A stretch of DNA of 64,000 bases from the NCBI RefSeq assembly GCF_002086635.1, contig NZ_MVHD01000011.1:58442-122441 (forward strand). Reading direction: 5' to 3'. Origin of the DNA: Mycobacterium alsense. Its GTDB lineage: Bacteria; Actinomycetota; Actinomycetes; Mycobacteriales; Mycobacteriaceae. The notes under the pieces are model-generated. The model ran no database searches, was not told the origin of the DNA, and was given only the letters and a program-made list of their open reading frames with translations. The position numbers were made by a program, and so were the translations under genes. Positions 20,408 through 30,795 of the stretch are shown one piece after another. How positions within the stretch are numbered: position 1 is the stretch's first letter; every line of letters begins with the position of its first letter.

Positions 20408-23248
20408 TCAGCCGCTGTTACGTAACGCGCTCGCCAGCCCATTCATCGTCAGCAGGATGCCGCGCCGCACCAACTCGTCGTCGTCGCCCGAGCGATACCG
20501 GCGCAGCAACTCCACCTGCAGGTGGTTCAGCGGCTCCAGGTATGGGAAGCGGTTGAACACCGAACGGGCCAGCGCCGGGTTGTCGGCGAGCAGGTCGTCG
20601 TGACCGGTGATCAGCTTGTGCATGGCGATGGTGCGCCGGTGCTCGTCGACGATCTTGTCGAACACCCTGCGCCGCAACGATTCGTCGGCCACCAGTTCGG
20701 AATAGTGGGCCGCCAGGCCCAGGTCGCTCTTGGCGAGCACCTGCGCCATGTTGGACAGCACGCTGCGGAAGAACGGCCAGCGCTCGTAAAGCTCGTGCAG
20801 CGTCGCCGTCCGCTCTGCCTCGTCGCCGCCGGCGATCCACCGTTCGAAGGCCGACCCGGTGCCATACCACCCCGGCAGCATCACCCGCGACTGACTCCAC
20901 GCCAGCACCCACGGAATGGCGCGCAGGTCGGAGATGGACGACGTGGGCTTGCGCGACGTCGGCCGGCTGCCGATGTTGAGCGAGCCGATCTCGCTGACCG
21001 GCGTGGAGGCCATGAAGTAATCGACGAAACCCTCTGTCTCGTGGACCAATTCGGAGTAGGCGCGGTGTGCCAGGGTCGCCACCTCGTCGAGCACCGCGTA
21101 GGCCGGTTCGGCCGCGTCGCCGAGGCCCTCCACGTCCAGCAGCGTCGACTCCAAGGTCGCCGCCACCAGGCTCTCCAGGTTGCGCCGCGCCAGTTGCGGC
21201 TCGGCATACTTGGCGGCGATGACCTCGCCCTGCTCGGTGAGGCGCAGCGAGCCGTTCACCGCCCCCGGGGGCTGCGCCAGGATGGCTTCGTAGCTGGGGC
21301 CGCCGCCGCGGCCGACGGTGCCGCCGCGGCCGTGGAAGAGCCGCAACCGGATACCGGACTTGCGGGCCACGTCGACGAGGTCGAGCTCGGCCCGGTACAC
21401 CGCCCAGTTGGCCGCCAGGTAGCCGCCGTCCTTGTTGGAGTCGGAGTAGCCGAGCATGACCTCCTGGCAGCCGCCCCGCGCGTCCACGAGCGATCGATAC
21501 AGCGGCAGATCCAGCATCGCCCGCAGGATCGGCGCCCCGTTGTGCAGGTCGTCGATCGTCTCGAAGAGCGGCGAAATCCCCAGGGGACAATAGGGTTCCG
21601 GCCGCGACGCGTCCAGCAGCCCAGCCTCCTTCAACAGGACTGCGGCCTCCAGGACGTCGGACACCGACCGGCACATCGAGATGACGTAGTTCGGCACGGC
21701 GGGCGGACCGTAGAGCTCGACGGCGCGGGCGGCGGCCGCCAGCACGTCCAGCTCGCCGCGCGCCAAATCGGACAGACCGGAGCGATCACCGACCAACGGG
21801 CGGCGGGTGGCGAGCTCGCCCGCCAGCAGCTCGACGCGTTCGTCTTCGGTCAGGGCGGCGTAGTCGGCATGCACCCCCGCCCAGGCCAGCAGCTCGCCGA
21901 CCACCTCCTCGTGAACCTCGGAGTTCTGCCGCATGTCGAGGCCGGACAGGTGAAAACCGAAGACGTGCACGCTGTCTCGCAGCCGGGCCAGCCGGTCGTC
22001 GGCGAGCAGCGCGGCGCCGTGCCCGCGCAGCGAGGCGTCGACGACGTCGAGGTCCGCCCGCAGTTCGCCCGGCCCGCCGTAGGGCCGCATTCCCAGGTCG
22101 AGCTCGTGCTGCGGCGTGCGGTCGAGTATCTGCGCGGCCGTCGCGGTGAGCCGGGCGCGGATCACCCGCAGCGCCCGCCGGTAGGGCTCGTCGGCGCGGG
22201 CGGTCTCCCCGCACGCCTGCGCGAGCGCGGTCAACTCGTCGGTGACGGTGATCAACCGCGCCGACATCGACAGCTCCTGCTCGAGCTCGGTGAGCTCGGC
22301 CAGGTAGTGCCCCAGCGCGGTGAACGCGGCGCTGCCGGTGGCCCGCCGCACGACCGCGCCGGTCACGTTCGGGTTGCCGTCGCGGTCACCGCCGATCCAC
22401 GACCCGGGCTGCAGGATGGGCGCCGATAGCGGGTCGGCGTCGGGCCAGCGGGCGCGCAACGCCTCGCGCACCTCGGCGTTGACCTGCGGAATCACCCGGA
22501 ACAGGGCGGCCGGGTAGTAGCGCAGGCCCACGTCGATCTCGTCGGTGATCTGCAGCCGCGAGACCCGCACCAGCGCGGTCTGCCACAGCGTGAGCACCTG
22601 GCGGCGCAACTCGAGTTCGATGTCGCGGCCGTCGTCGGTCTCGGCGCGCCCGGCGGCGCGCAGGCGCATCAGCTCGGTGATCCGGTGTTGCGTGATGAAC
22701 ACCGTGCGCCGGCGGGTCTCGGTGGGGTGTGCGGTGATCACCGGGGACACCACGGCGCCGGTCAGCGCGTCGGCGACGGTGGCCGAATCGAGTTGCGCCC
22801 GGTCAAGTTTGGCGTAGGTGGCGGCCAGGCTGCTGTCCTGCGGGGGGTCGCCGGCCGCGATGTGGATGGCGCGCCGGCGCTCGCGGTGGATGTCCTCGGC
22901 CAGGTTGGCCAGCAGCGCGAAGTGGCTGAACGCGCGGATGATCGGGATCGCCCGGCGGATGTCGAGACCGGAGAACATCCGCGCCATCTCGGCCCGGTCG
23001 ATCTCGGAGCGCCGCACCCGGAAGGCCTCGACCCGCGCGCGTTCCACGAGACCGAAGACCTCCTCGCCGTTGTGCTCGCGCACGGTGTCGCCGAGGATGG
23101 CGCCCAGCAGCCTGATGTCGGCGCGCATCGGCTCGGTCGCCTCGCGTCCGACCCGGGTGCGCTGGACGGCTCCGATCGGTTCCAGCGCGGAGTCACCGGT
23201 GCCGGAGGCTTCGGAGTCTTCGGAGGCTTCCGGGCGTTCGGGGGGCAT
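20408..23248 (-). CDS. ppc: Phosphoenolpyruvate carboxylase
   Basis: Biotin-independent carboxylation of PEP to oxaloacetate, an anaplerotic reaction. The ATG at 23248 ([20 protein letters not shown]) gives 946 residues; a start at MRADIRLLG would trim a low-complexity lead of about 40. Catalytic motifs are complete: [44 protein letters not shown] and [15 protein letters not shown]. The C-terminus is ALRNSG, a slight variant of the usual end. It lies beside secG-tpiA-pgk-gap. To my knowledge M. tuberculosis lacks this gene while M. leprae and several other mycobacteria keep it. Confidence 0.96.
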   Translation of the reverse strand: MPPERPEASEDSEASGTGDSALEPIGAVQRTRVGREATEPMRADIRLLGAILGDTVREHNGEEVFGLVERARVEAFRVRRSEIDRAEMARMFSGLDIRRAIPIIRAFSHFALLANLAEDIHRERRRAIHIAAGDPPQDSSLAATYAKLDRAQLDSATVADALTGAVVSPVITAHPTETRRRTVFITQHRITELMRLRAAGRAETDDGRDIELELRRQVLTLWQTALVRVSRLQITDEIDVGLRYYPAALFRVIPQVNAEVREALRARWPDADPLSAPILQPGSWIGGDRDGNPNVTGAVVRRATGSAAFTALGHYLAELTELEQELSMSARLITVTDELTALAQACGETARADEPYRRALRVIRARLTATAAQILDRTPQHELDLGMRPYGGPGELRADLDVVDASLRGHGAALLADDRLARLRDSVHVFGFHLSGLDMRQNSEVHEEVVGELLAWAGVHADYAALTEDERVELLAGELATRRPLVGDRSGLSDLARGELDVLAAAARAVELYGPPAVPNYVISMCRSVSDVLEAAVLLKEAGLLDASRPEPYCPLGISPLFETIDDLHNGAPILRAMLDLPLYRSLVDARGGCQEVMLGYSDSNKDGGYLAANWAVYRAELDLVDVARKSGIRLRLFHGRGGTVGRGGGPSYEAILAQPPGAVNGSLRLTEQGEVIAAKYAEPQLARRNLESLVAATLESTLLDVEGLGDAAEPAYAVLDEVATLAHRAYSELVHETEGFVDYFMASTPVSEIGSLNIGSRPTSRKPTSSISDLRAIPWVLAWSQSRVMLPGWYGTGSAFERWIAGGDEAERTATLHELYERWPFFRSVLSNMAQVLAKSDLGLAAHYSELVADESLRRRVFDKIVDEHRRTIAMHKLITGHDDLLADNPALARSVFNRFPYLEPLNHLQVELLRRYRSGDDDELVRRGILLTMNGLASALRNSG

Positions 23249-23379
23249 GCATCCCAGTATCGGTGCGCGGCCCCGTGCGGCGCTCCCTGGCGGTGCTCCC
23301 TGGCGGCGAAAGTGAAAATCACGACGCATCGCCCGCGTGTCGCGTCGCCGATTTCACACTCGGCGTGACGTGGCGACCG

Positions 23380-23613
23380 TCAGCGGTATTTGATCTGCAG
23401 GGCCATGCCGACGATGCACACCAGCCAGATGCCCACGATGAACAGGGTCAACCGGTCGAGGTTCTTCTCGACGACGGTGGACCCCGACAAGCTGGACTGC
23501 ACGCCGCCGCCGAACAGCGTCGACAGGCCGCCACCCTTGGCGCGGTGCAGCAACACCAGCAACACCACCAGCACGCTGGTGACGACCAGGGTGATCTGCA
23601 GGGCCAATTCCAT
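23380..23613 (-). CDS. secG: Protein-export membrane subunit SecG
   Basis: A 77-residue subunit of the SecYEG translocon. Two hydrophobic helices flank the conserved middle KGGGLSTLFGGGVQSSLSGS, which is diagnostic for SecG. The start is MELALQITLVVTSVLVVLLV. It lies 42 bases downstream of tpiA on the same strand, as in M. tuberculosis (Rv1440). Confidence 0.95.
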   Translation of the reverse strand: MELALQITLVVTSVLVVLLVLLHRAKGGGLSTLFGGGVQSSLSGSTVVEKNLDRLTLFIVGIWLVCIVGMALQIKYR

Positions 23614-23655
23614 GCCGCAAAGCCTACCGGTGCGCCCGGCGGCGTCAGGAGCCCC

Positions 23656-24441
23656 CTAGGGAAGTGGCCCGCCCGCGGCGATGGCGGCCAGCGTCGCGAA
23701 CTGCTCGCCGTCCAGCGACGCGCCGCCGACCAGCGCCCCGTCGATGTCGGCCTGCGCCACGATGTCGCCGATGTTCTTCGCGTTCACCGACCCGCCGTAG
23801 AGGACCCGCACCGACTCGGCGATCTGCGGTGACGCCAGGGCATCGAGGCCGGTCCGGACCGCCGCGCACACCTCCTGGGCATCGGACGCGCTGGCGACCC
23901 GCCCGGTTCCGATCGCCCAGACCGGCTCGTAGGCGACGACGACCTGGCCGATCTGCTCGGCCGACAGGCCCGCCAGCGAGCCGCGCAGCTGCGCTTCGCA
24001 GTGGGTCACGTGATCGCCGGCCTCCCGGACGTCGAGGTGCTCGCCGATGCACACGATCGGCGTGAGCTCGTGCCTGAGGGCGGCGGCGGCCTTGGCGGCC
24101 ACCAGGGCGTCGTCCTCGTTGTGGTAGGTGCGCCGCTCGGAGTGTCCGACGACGACGAAGCGGCAGCCGAGCTTGGCCAGGAACGCGCCGCTGATCTCGC
24201 CGGTGTAGGCCCCCGAGTCGTGCTCCGACAGGTCCTGGGCGCCGTAGGTCAGCCGCAGCTTGTCGCCATCGACCAGGGTCTGCACGCTGCGCAGGTCGGT
24301 GAACGGCGGGATCACCGTGACGTCGACCTTGTCGTAGTACTTGTCCGGCAGCGCGAACGCGATCTTTTGCACCAGCGCGATCGCCTCGAAGTGGTTGAGG
24401 TTCATCTTCCAGTTGCCGGCGATCAGCGGCTTGCGGCTCAC
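23656..24441 (-). CDS. tpiA: Triosephosphate isomerase
   Basis: Interconverts dihydroxyacetone phosphate and glyceraldehyde-3-phosphate. The GTG at 24441 ([20 protein letters not shown]) overlaps the pgk stop (GTGA) and gives 261 residues. The catalytic residues are visible: Lys12 in GNWKMN, His in VVVGHSERR and Glu in [12 protein letters not shown]. The phosphate loop is YGGSVNAKN. It is the third gene of the gap-pgk-tpiA operon. Confidence 0.97.
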   Translation of the reverse strand: MSRKPLIAGNWKMNLNHFEAIALVQKIAFALPDKYYDKVDVTVIPPFTDLRSVQTLVDGDKLRLTYGAQDLSEHDSGAYTGEISGAFLAKLGCRFVVVGHSERRTYHNEDDALVAAKAAAALRHELTPIVCIGEHLDVREAGDHVTHCEAQLRGSLAGLSAEQIGQVVVAYEPVWAIGTGRVASASDAQEVCAAVRTGLDALASPQIAESVRVLYGGSVNAKNIGDIVAQADIDGALVGGASLDGEQFATLAAIAAGGPLP

Positions 24442-25685
24442 GCGGCGCCTCCAGTCGGTTGGGGTCGGTCCAATACCTCGATGCCCGGCAGCGTCTTGCC
24501 CTCCAGGTATTCCAGCGACGCGCCGCCGCCGGTGGAGATGTGCGAGAAGTCTCCCTCCGGGATGCCCAGCGCGCGCACCGCGGCCGCGGAATCGCCGCCG
24601 CCCACCACGGAGAACGCGCCCTTGGCCGTCGCCGCGGCGATCGCTTCGGCGATGCCCTTGGTGCCCGCGGCGAAGGCCGGGAATTCGAACACGCCCATCG
24701 GCCCGTTCCAGAAGACGGTCTCGGCGTTGGACAACAGGGTCGCGAACCGTTTGACCGAACCCGGCCCGATATCCAGGCCCATCAGGTTCTCCGGGATGGC
24801 GTCGGCGGCGACGGTCTGCGGCGGCGCGTCGGCGGCGAACCGCTCGGCCACCACGATGTCCACCGGCAACCGCAGCACGTCGACGTAGGTGTCCAGCAAC
24901 CCGCGGCAGGTCTCCACCATCTCGGCCTCCAGCAGCGACCTGCCGACCGGAAAGCCTTGCGCGGCAAGGAACGTGAAACACATGCCGCCGCCGATGACGA
25001 TGCTGTCGGCCTTGGTGGCCAGCGACTCGATGACGCCGAGCTTGTCGGAGACCTTCGACCCGCCGAGCACCACCGCGTAGGGTCGCTTGGTCGAGCTGGT
25101 CAGCTGCTGAAGCACCCGGATCTCCTCGGCCACCAGCGTGCCGGCGTAGTGCGGCAGCAGGGTGGCGACGTCGAACACCGACGCCTGCTTGCGGTGCACC
25201 ACCCCGAAGCCGTCGGAAACGAAAGCCCCCGTCGGACCGACTAATTCGGCCAGCTCCCGGGCCAGTGACAGCCGCTCGCCGTCGTCCTTGCTGGTTTCGC
25301 GCGGGTCGAAGCGAATGTTCTCCAGCAGCAGGACGTCGCCGTCGGTCAGCCCCTCGGCGCGGGCCAGCGCGTCGCCGCCCACCACGTCACCGGCCAGTTG
25401 CACGTGCCGGCCCAGCCGCTCGCCCAGCGCCGCGGCCACCGGCGCCAGCGACAGGTTGGGGTCGGGCCCGCCCTTGGGCCGGCCCAGGTGCGCGGTGACC
25501 ACGACCTTCGCGCCCGCGTCCAGCAGCGCCCGCAGTGTGGGCACCGACGCGTCGATGCGGCCCGGATCGGTGATCGCCCCGCCATCGTCGAGCGGGACGT
25601 TCAGGTCCGAGCGCACCAGCACGCCGCGGCCCGAAACGCCTTCGGCCAGCAGGGCGGAGAGGTCGGGGGGCGACGATTCCGTCAC
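24438..25685 (-). CDS. pgk: Phosphoglycerate kinase
   Basis: Transfers phosphate from 1,3-bisphosphoglycerate to ADP. The product is 415 residues from the GTG at 25685 ([20 protein letters not shown]), only 4 bases after the gap stop. Motifs include [42 protein letters not shown] and the C-terminal [15 protein letters not shown]. The stop overlaps the tpiA start. Confidence 0.97.
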   Translation of the reverse strand: MTESSPPDLSALLAEGVSGRGVLVRSDLNVPLDDGGAITDPGRIDASVPTLRALLDAGAKVVVTAHLGRPKGGPDPNLSLAPVAAALGERLGRHVQLAGDVVGGDALARAEGLTDGDVLLLENIRFDPRETSKDDGERLSLARELAELVGPTGAFVSDGFGVVHRKQASVFDVATLLPHYAGTLVAEEIRVLQQLTSSTKRPYAVVLGGSKVSDKLGVIESLATKADSIVIGGGMCFTFLAAQGFPVGRSLLEAEMVETCRGLLDTYVDVLRLPVDIVVAERFAADAPPQTVAADAIPENLMGLDIGPGSVKRFATLLSNAETVFWNGPMGVFEFPAFAAGTKGIAEAIAAATAKGAFSVVGGGDSAAAVRALGIPEGDFSHISTGGGASLEYLEGKTLPGIEVLDRPQPTGGAA

Positions 25686-25689
25686 GGTT

Positions 25690-27001
<1,312 letters not shown>

Positions 27002-27739
27002 ATGACGGTCTTTGATCGGTTCTACATCAAGGTGGGTGCGATCGCCGGGTTGTGCGGCGCCGCCATAGCGTTGGGCCCGCAAGCGGCAGCCACCCCGCTG
27101 AAAACCGGCGGGACCGCGTGCATCGAGGGGCAGTCGGGCGAGGCCGGGGCCCCGGCGGCCGGCGGACCGGGAGGCGCCGCCGCGGCCGGAGCGGCCGGCG
27201 CCCCGGCGGCCGGCCAGGTGTGCACGGCCAGCGCCCCGGTCACCGACATGTCCGGCGTCCCGCTGGTGGTGCCCGGGCCGCTGCCCGTGGTGCCGGTCGG
27301 CGCGCCCCTGATCGCGCTGGGGCCGCCGCTGCCCGTCGGCGCGCCCGTGCCGATCGGCGCGCCGCTACCGATCGGCGCCCCGCTGCCGATCGGCGCCCCC
27401 GTGCCGATCGGCGCCCCGCTGCCGGTGGGTGCGCCCATCCTGGCCGGCGCCCCCGCGGGCGCGCCGCTGCCGGCCGGCGCCCCGATCATCGACATGTCCG
27501 GGACCTATGCGGGCAAGGGTGACCCGGTCGGCCCGCCGCCCCCCGGCGGGTGGAACGGTCCGCCGCCTCCCGGCGGGTGGAACCGCCCGTGGTCGGGCCC
27601 GCCGCGCGACATGGCCGTGGCCCGGGGCGACTTCGGGCCGTTCAACTACAACACCTTCACCGTCTTTCCGGTCTTCAACTGGCAGTACGGAGGTTGGGGT
27701 TACTGGTTCTTCGGCGTCTGGGTGCCGCTCTACGGCTGA
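27002..27739 (+). CDS. Secreted Pro/Gly/Ala-rich protein (Rv1435c-like)
   Basis: The ATG at 27002 follows an AAGGAG site at 9 bases and gives 245 residues; a longer TTG start at 26984 would include that site. The N-terminus MTVFDRFYIKVGAIAGLCGA is a signal peptide with likely cleavage near AATP. The middle is low-complexity, first Gly/Ala-rich, then six tandem 6-residue units of the PIGAPL type (27332-27439, 18-base period). A PPPPGGWNGPPPPGGWN duplication follows. The tail is aromatic (FNWQYGGWGYWFFGVWVPLYG), suggesting a cell-surface role. It is equivalent in position to Rv1435c. Function is unknown. Confidence 0.85.
   Translation: MTVFDRFYIKVGAIAGLCGAAIALGPQAAATPLKTGGTACIEGQSGEAGAPAAGGPGGAAAAGAAGAPAAGQVCTASAPVTDMSGVPLVVPGPLPVVPVGAPLIALGPPLPVGAPVPIGAPLPIGAPLPIGAPVPIGAPLPVGAPILAGAPAGAPLPAGAPIIDMSGTYAGKGDPVGPPPPGGWNGPPPPGGWNRPWSGPPRDMAVARGDFGPFNYNTFTVFPVFNWQYGGWGYWFFGVWVPLYG
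27332..27439 (+). repeat. 18-bp tandem repeat, six units, coding PIGAPL-type hexapeptides
   Basis: Six in-frame 18-base units encode PVGAPV, PIGAPL, PIGAPL, PIGAPV, PIGAPL and PVGAPI. The inner units are nearly identical at DNA level, so copy number may vary between strains. Confidence 0.85.
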
Positions 27740-28402
27740 TTGCCGGTTGCCGGCTTGAATGCCGGCGGACCACGTTGCGGGGTGTTGTCGGACCCTGATG
27801 CGAAGGTGATCGTCATGGCGCATCAGGATCAGATTGGCGCGGGCGAGAATCGGCGACTGTGCGTAATCGCCAGGTCGTGAGTCCGTGTCGGTTCTGTTCA
27901 AGCCTCCACGGTGGGGATGCCGACAGCGGGGCCATCACCGGATAACCGGGCGCGAAGCTGCCCACGGGCTGGATGGCGACGGGGGCGAAGTTCGAAGTGG
28001 AATGGCCGGCCGAGCCGGACCGGGCCGCGTTGGTGCGGTCCAACATAATTCGTGGCGCTGTTCTGCTGTAATACCGGGACGGCAGGCGATTCGGGTCGGC
28101 GGCCCCGATACCTCACTTGGATCTGCGATGAGGGTGGACGGGCAGGCGATGGCAGACTATAGGACCGCTGCCGTACCGAACTCGAAATACATCTCGAAAT
28201 ATATTGTGTGCCACACCTTTTAATGTCGCGGAATTTGAACGGAATGCAACTTAGACACACGTGGAACAGCAAACGTGAGCATAGCCAATCTTGTTTGGAC
28301 AAACTTCCACAGTCGCGCCGAGTTACAGATCGGGTCCGTCTGCTCACCGATCTCTGCCTAATGTTTATCCGAAAGGGCTTGGTGGCTCATAAACCCCGCC
28401 GC
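27740..28402. other. 663-base non-coding stretch, left edge of the lower-GC region
   Basis: No frame here has convincing codon use or a family match. The base composition changes: the last 250 bases include AT-rich runs such as ACATCTCGAAATATATTG, unlike the preceding 27 kb. I see no tRNA, integrase remnant or long repeat. It separates the conserved housekeeping block from accessory genes and could be an old junction. Confidence 0.5.
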
Positions 28403-29002
28403 TCACTCGATCAACCGGTCGATCCATTCCAGCGTCGCGTCGGTGATGGCCGGGACATCGTCTGAGTTTTCGCACGCAGCAACCATCAGCGACGATTCCG
28501 CCATAGTCGCCACCAGGACACGCCTCAGGAGCTGCCCGCGCGCCGACTTGTCCAGTTCCAGCACCGCCATCCAGTGCCGGAAAGCCGCCTGCATGCGGCC
28601 GCGACGGGCAACCTCGAAACCCGGCGGCGTGTCGCCGGCCGTCAGCACCCGGGCCAGGCGCCGGTTCTCCCACATCGCCTCGAGATAGGCCCGCACGTGC
28701 AGTTCGAAGGTGCGCCGCGGGTCGATGCCCTCCGGTGAGGACTGGCCCGCCTGACGCATCACCTCCTCGATGCGGCGGTCGACGGCATTGGCCATCTGTT
28801 CGAACATCGCCAGAAACAGCTCATATTTGCCGCCGAAGTGGTGATAAATGCTGCCGATGCTGGCACCCGACGTGGCCACCATATCGGCCATCGTCGCGGC
28901 GGCGAACCCCCGGGTCGCGAACACTTCAGTCGCTGCATCGAGGATCCGCTGCTGTGTAGCGGAGGTCTTGGCCCAGCGGCGTGTCTGGTCTGAGGGCGCC
29001 AT
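28403..29002 (-). CDS. TetR/AcrR family transcriptional regulator
   Basis: A regulator of 199 residues starting at the ATG at 29002 (MAPSDQTRRWAKTSATQQRI). The N-terminal helix-turn-helix is typical: RILDAATEVFATRGFAAATM, then DMVATSGASIGSIYHHFGGK. The C-terminal ligand domain is not assignable to a ligand class. It is divergent from the small hypothetical gene at 29208. The 205-base gap between them may be its operator, but no clean palindrome is evident. An upstream extension of the frame lacks coding character. Confidence 0.9.
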   Translation of the reverse strand: MAPSDQTRRWAKTSATQQRILDAATEVFATRGFAAATMADMVATSGASIGSIYHHFGGKYELFLAMFEQMANAVDRRIEEVMRQAGQSSPEGIDPRRTFELHVRAYLEAMWENRRLARVLTAGDTPPGFEVARRGRMQAAFRHWMAVLELDKSARGQLLRRVLVATMAESSLMVAACENSDDVPAITDATLEWIDRLIE

Positions 29003-29207
29003 ACCGCAATACGTTATCGGTGTACTTTTCGGCAGCGTTAACACGTGGCTAATAGGCGGGAATCGCGCCGATCCTTTTTCGGAATAGTGGGCCGCTCTGC
29101 GCGCCAGTGCCGAGCCCCGATGAATTGACAGGTCGGTCAAGGTCACTAATCTGATCACGAATCCAGGAAGGGGGCAGCGATGTCGGGGGCCCGCCGGCGC
29201 AGGTGGC

Positions 29208-29828
29208 ATGCGGCTCCAATACATAAACATCTCCGCGTTGATCGCCGCGGCCGGCGGTGATCCGTGGGCGATCAATCAGACCCTGCAAGTTGGTCGCCCG
29301 GCGCAGATTTCCGCGTTAGCTACGGCCTTTCACGGGGCCGGCGCTCGAGGCCTTCATCGGCCGTGCGAACAGGACGCGGTGCAGGTCACCAAAGGCGCAC
29401 TGGACCATATGCATTCGATCCGCAACGGCTACTCGCTAATCCTGACACAGGACTGGTCGCGCAACACCTTCGACCCGACCGTCGAATCGGTGTTCTGGGC
29501 GGCCGGCCGCGACCACCAGGCCGTCAACTGGATCGTCAACCAACAGGGTCTTTGCGACCAGTCAACCCAGGACTTCCTGCACAACATCACCCACCACGCC
29601 TGGTCCGACGGAGGCGATGCCGCCGGGTCGCTGTTCAGCTGGACCAAGGACGCGGCCGGGCCGGAGGCCCAGATCGCCGGCCAAACCGACCAAACCCACG
29701 CGGCCCACCTGGGCCAGCACTCCCACGAATTGTTGGACCTGCCGGGCCACCACACCCTGGCCGATGGCACCGTGATTCCCCACATGCAACACCAGTACGA
29801 CACCGTGACGCAGATCCCCAACCCCTAG
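29208..29828 (+). CDS. Hypothetical protein with ESX-associated-like N-terminus
   Basis: Protein of 206 residues. The first 45 or so (MRLQYINISALIAAAGGDPW, then a TLQVGRPAQISALATAFHGA segment) resemble the opening of mycobacterial proteins with a WXG100-like N-terminal domain, such as the Rv2082 and Rv0029 group; this is from memory. The family normally continues with a long helix, but here the sequence shifts to RGLHRPCEQDAV and then a His-rich tail ending LPGHHTLADGTVIPHMQH. A large deletion is therefore likely. The start is uncertain: an ATG at 29180 with a much better GGAAGGGGG site is out of frame and stops after 26 codons. A lipoprotein gene follows 10 bases later. Confidence 0.5.
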   Translation: MRLQYINISALIAAAGGDPWAINQTLQVGRPAQISALATAFHGAGARGLHRPCEQDAVQVTKGALDHMHSIRNGYSLILTQDWSRNTFDPTVESVFWAAGRDHQAVNWIVNQQGLCDQSTQDFLHNITHHAWSDGGDAAGSLFSWTKDAAGPEAQIAGQTDQTHAAHLGQHSHELLDLPGHHTLADGTVIPHMQHQYDTVTQIPNP

Positions 29829-29838
29829 GAACGGGCCC

Positions 29839-30684
29839 GTGAATTCATTGCGGCAAGGCATTTTCGGCGCGGTGCTCGCTGCGGCGCTCAGCGTGGTTTT
29901 CGCGGGCTGCGGTTCTCGGGCCGTTCAGTACCCCGCCGCGCCCCCGCCCAAAATTCCGTGGACGGGAAACCTGTCCGAAGACAGGGTGGTGTGGAGCGCC
30001 GAGCCGGGAATCGATCTGCTCACTGGCGCGGCCGCGGTGGTGCGTGCCTATGTCGAGTCGGTCGTCGTGGCGGAAACCGGCGGAGATATCGGCTACGCCT
30101 ATCCGGGGTTCACCCGCGCGGTGCCGCCCGATGCGCCGGAGGGCCAACCGGACAGCGCCCGCGATCGCTGGCCCAACACCGAGCACCCGATCCGTGATCG
30201 CGTCGTCGGGACCGGTCGCTACCACATCCTGCGCATCGACACCTCGGGTCGTCAGGTGACCGCCGTCGTGTGCGGGTGGGGATATGGCGAGGCGACCGAT
30301 CTGGGCAATGGGACGTATGGCTCGAAGGGCGCCGCGCCCGCAACGGATCCCACGGCGGGGCTGGCTTTGCGGTGGGTCCGGATGACGGCGCCCGAACATA
30401 GCGCGTCACCGCCGCTGCCGAACCAAAAGGGGCCCGCCGCCGCGCCCGTCGACGACGTCTTCGGCGGCTGGCAGGTCGTCGGCTACCTCACCGCCGATCC
30501 CGCGATGACGACCAATCTCAACCCGGCCGAGTGGCCCTCGGCATCGGCCGACGCCCAGTCCTGCGTGGACAAAGCGCCCGACCCGTTGGAGCGCCGGCTG
30601 CACCTGCTCAACGGCGCGCATCCCCGCTCCGACTTCCCCACCCTGCCGCCGTACCCCGGGTGGCCCGCGGCCGGCGCTCAATAG
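29839..30684 (+). CDS. Putative lipoprotein
   Basis: A 281-residue protein starting with the GTG at 29839 (VNSLRQGIFGAVLAAALSVV) behind AGGA. The signal peptide ends in a lipobox, VFAGC, with the acylated cysteine at about 24, so it should be anchored to the outer face of the membrane. The body has no recognised domain; SGRQVTAVVCGWGYGEATDL may be a core strand region. It lies 10 bases after the ESX-like hypothetical gene. From memory, a similar pairing occurs around Rv2080 (lppJ) and Rv2082. Function is unknown. Confidence 0.8.
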   Translation: MNSLRQGIFGAVLAAALSVVFAGCGSRAVQYPAAPPPKIPWTGNLSEDRVVWSAEPGIDLLTGAAAVVRAYVESVVVAETGGDIGYAYPGFTRAVPPDAPEGQPDSARDRWPNTEHPIRDRVVGTGRYHILRIDTSGRQVTAVVCGWGYGEATDLGNGTYGSKGAAPATDPTAGLALRWVRMTAPEHSASPPLPNQKGPAAAPVDDVFGGWQVVGYLTADPAMTTNLNPAEWPSASADAQSCVDKAPDPLERRLHLLNGAHPRSDFPTLPPYPGWPAAGAQ

Positions 30685-30795
30685 GCGGCCGCGCCCTTCG
30701 CAAAATGACGGCGAGTCGTTTGTGTCGATACGCCTCTTTCTCCGCCGACCGGCTCCATGATGTCTAGTACGCGTTGGTAACCGGGGGGTTAGGCG

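Noticed and set aside
27365..27901. 178-codon frame antisense to the Pro/Gly-rich gene
   Set aside because: It mirrors the tandem repeats and has no start context; the plus-strand gene has a signal peptide and ribosome site.
29180..29260. 26-codon ORF with a strong ribosome site
   Set aside because: Too short and Arg-rich. More likely the displaced start of the following hypothetical gene than a real peptide gene, though noted as a finding.
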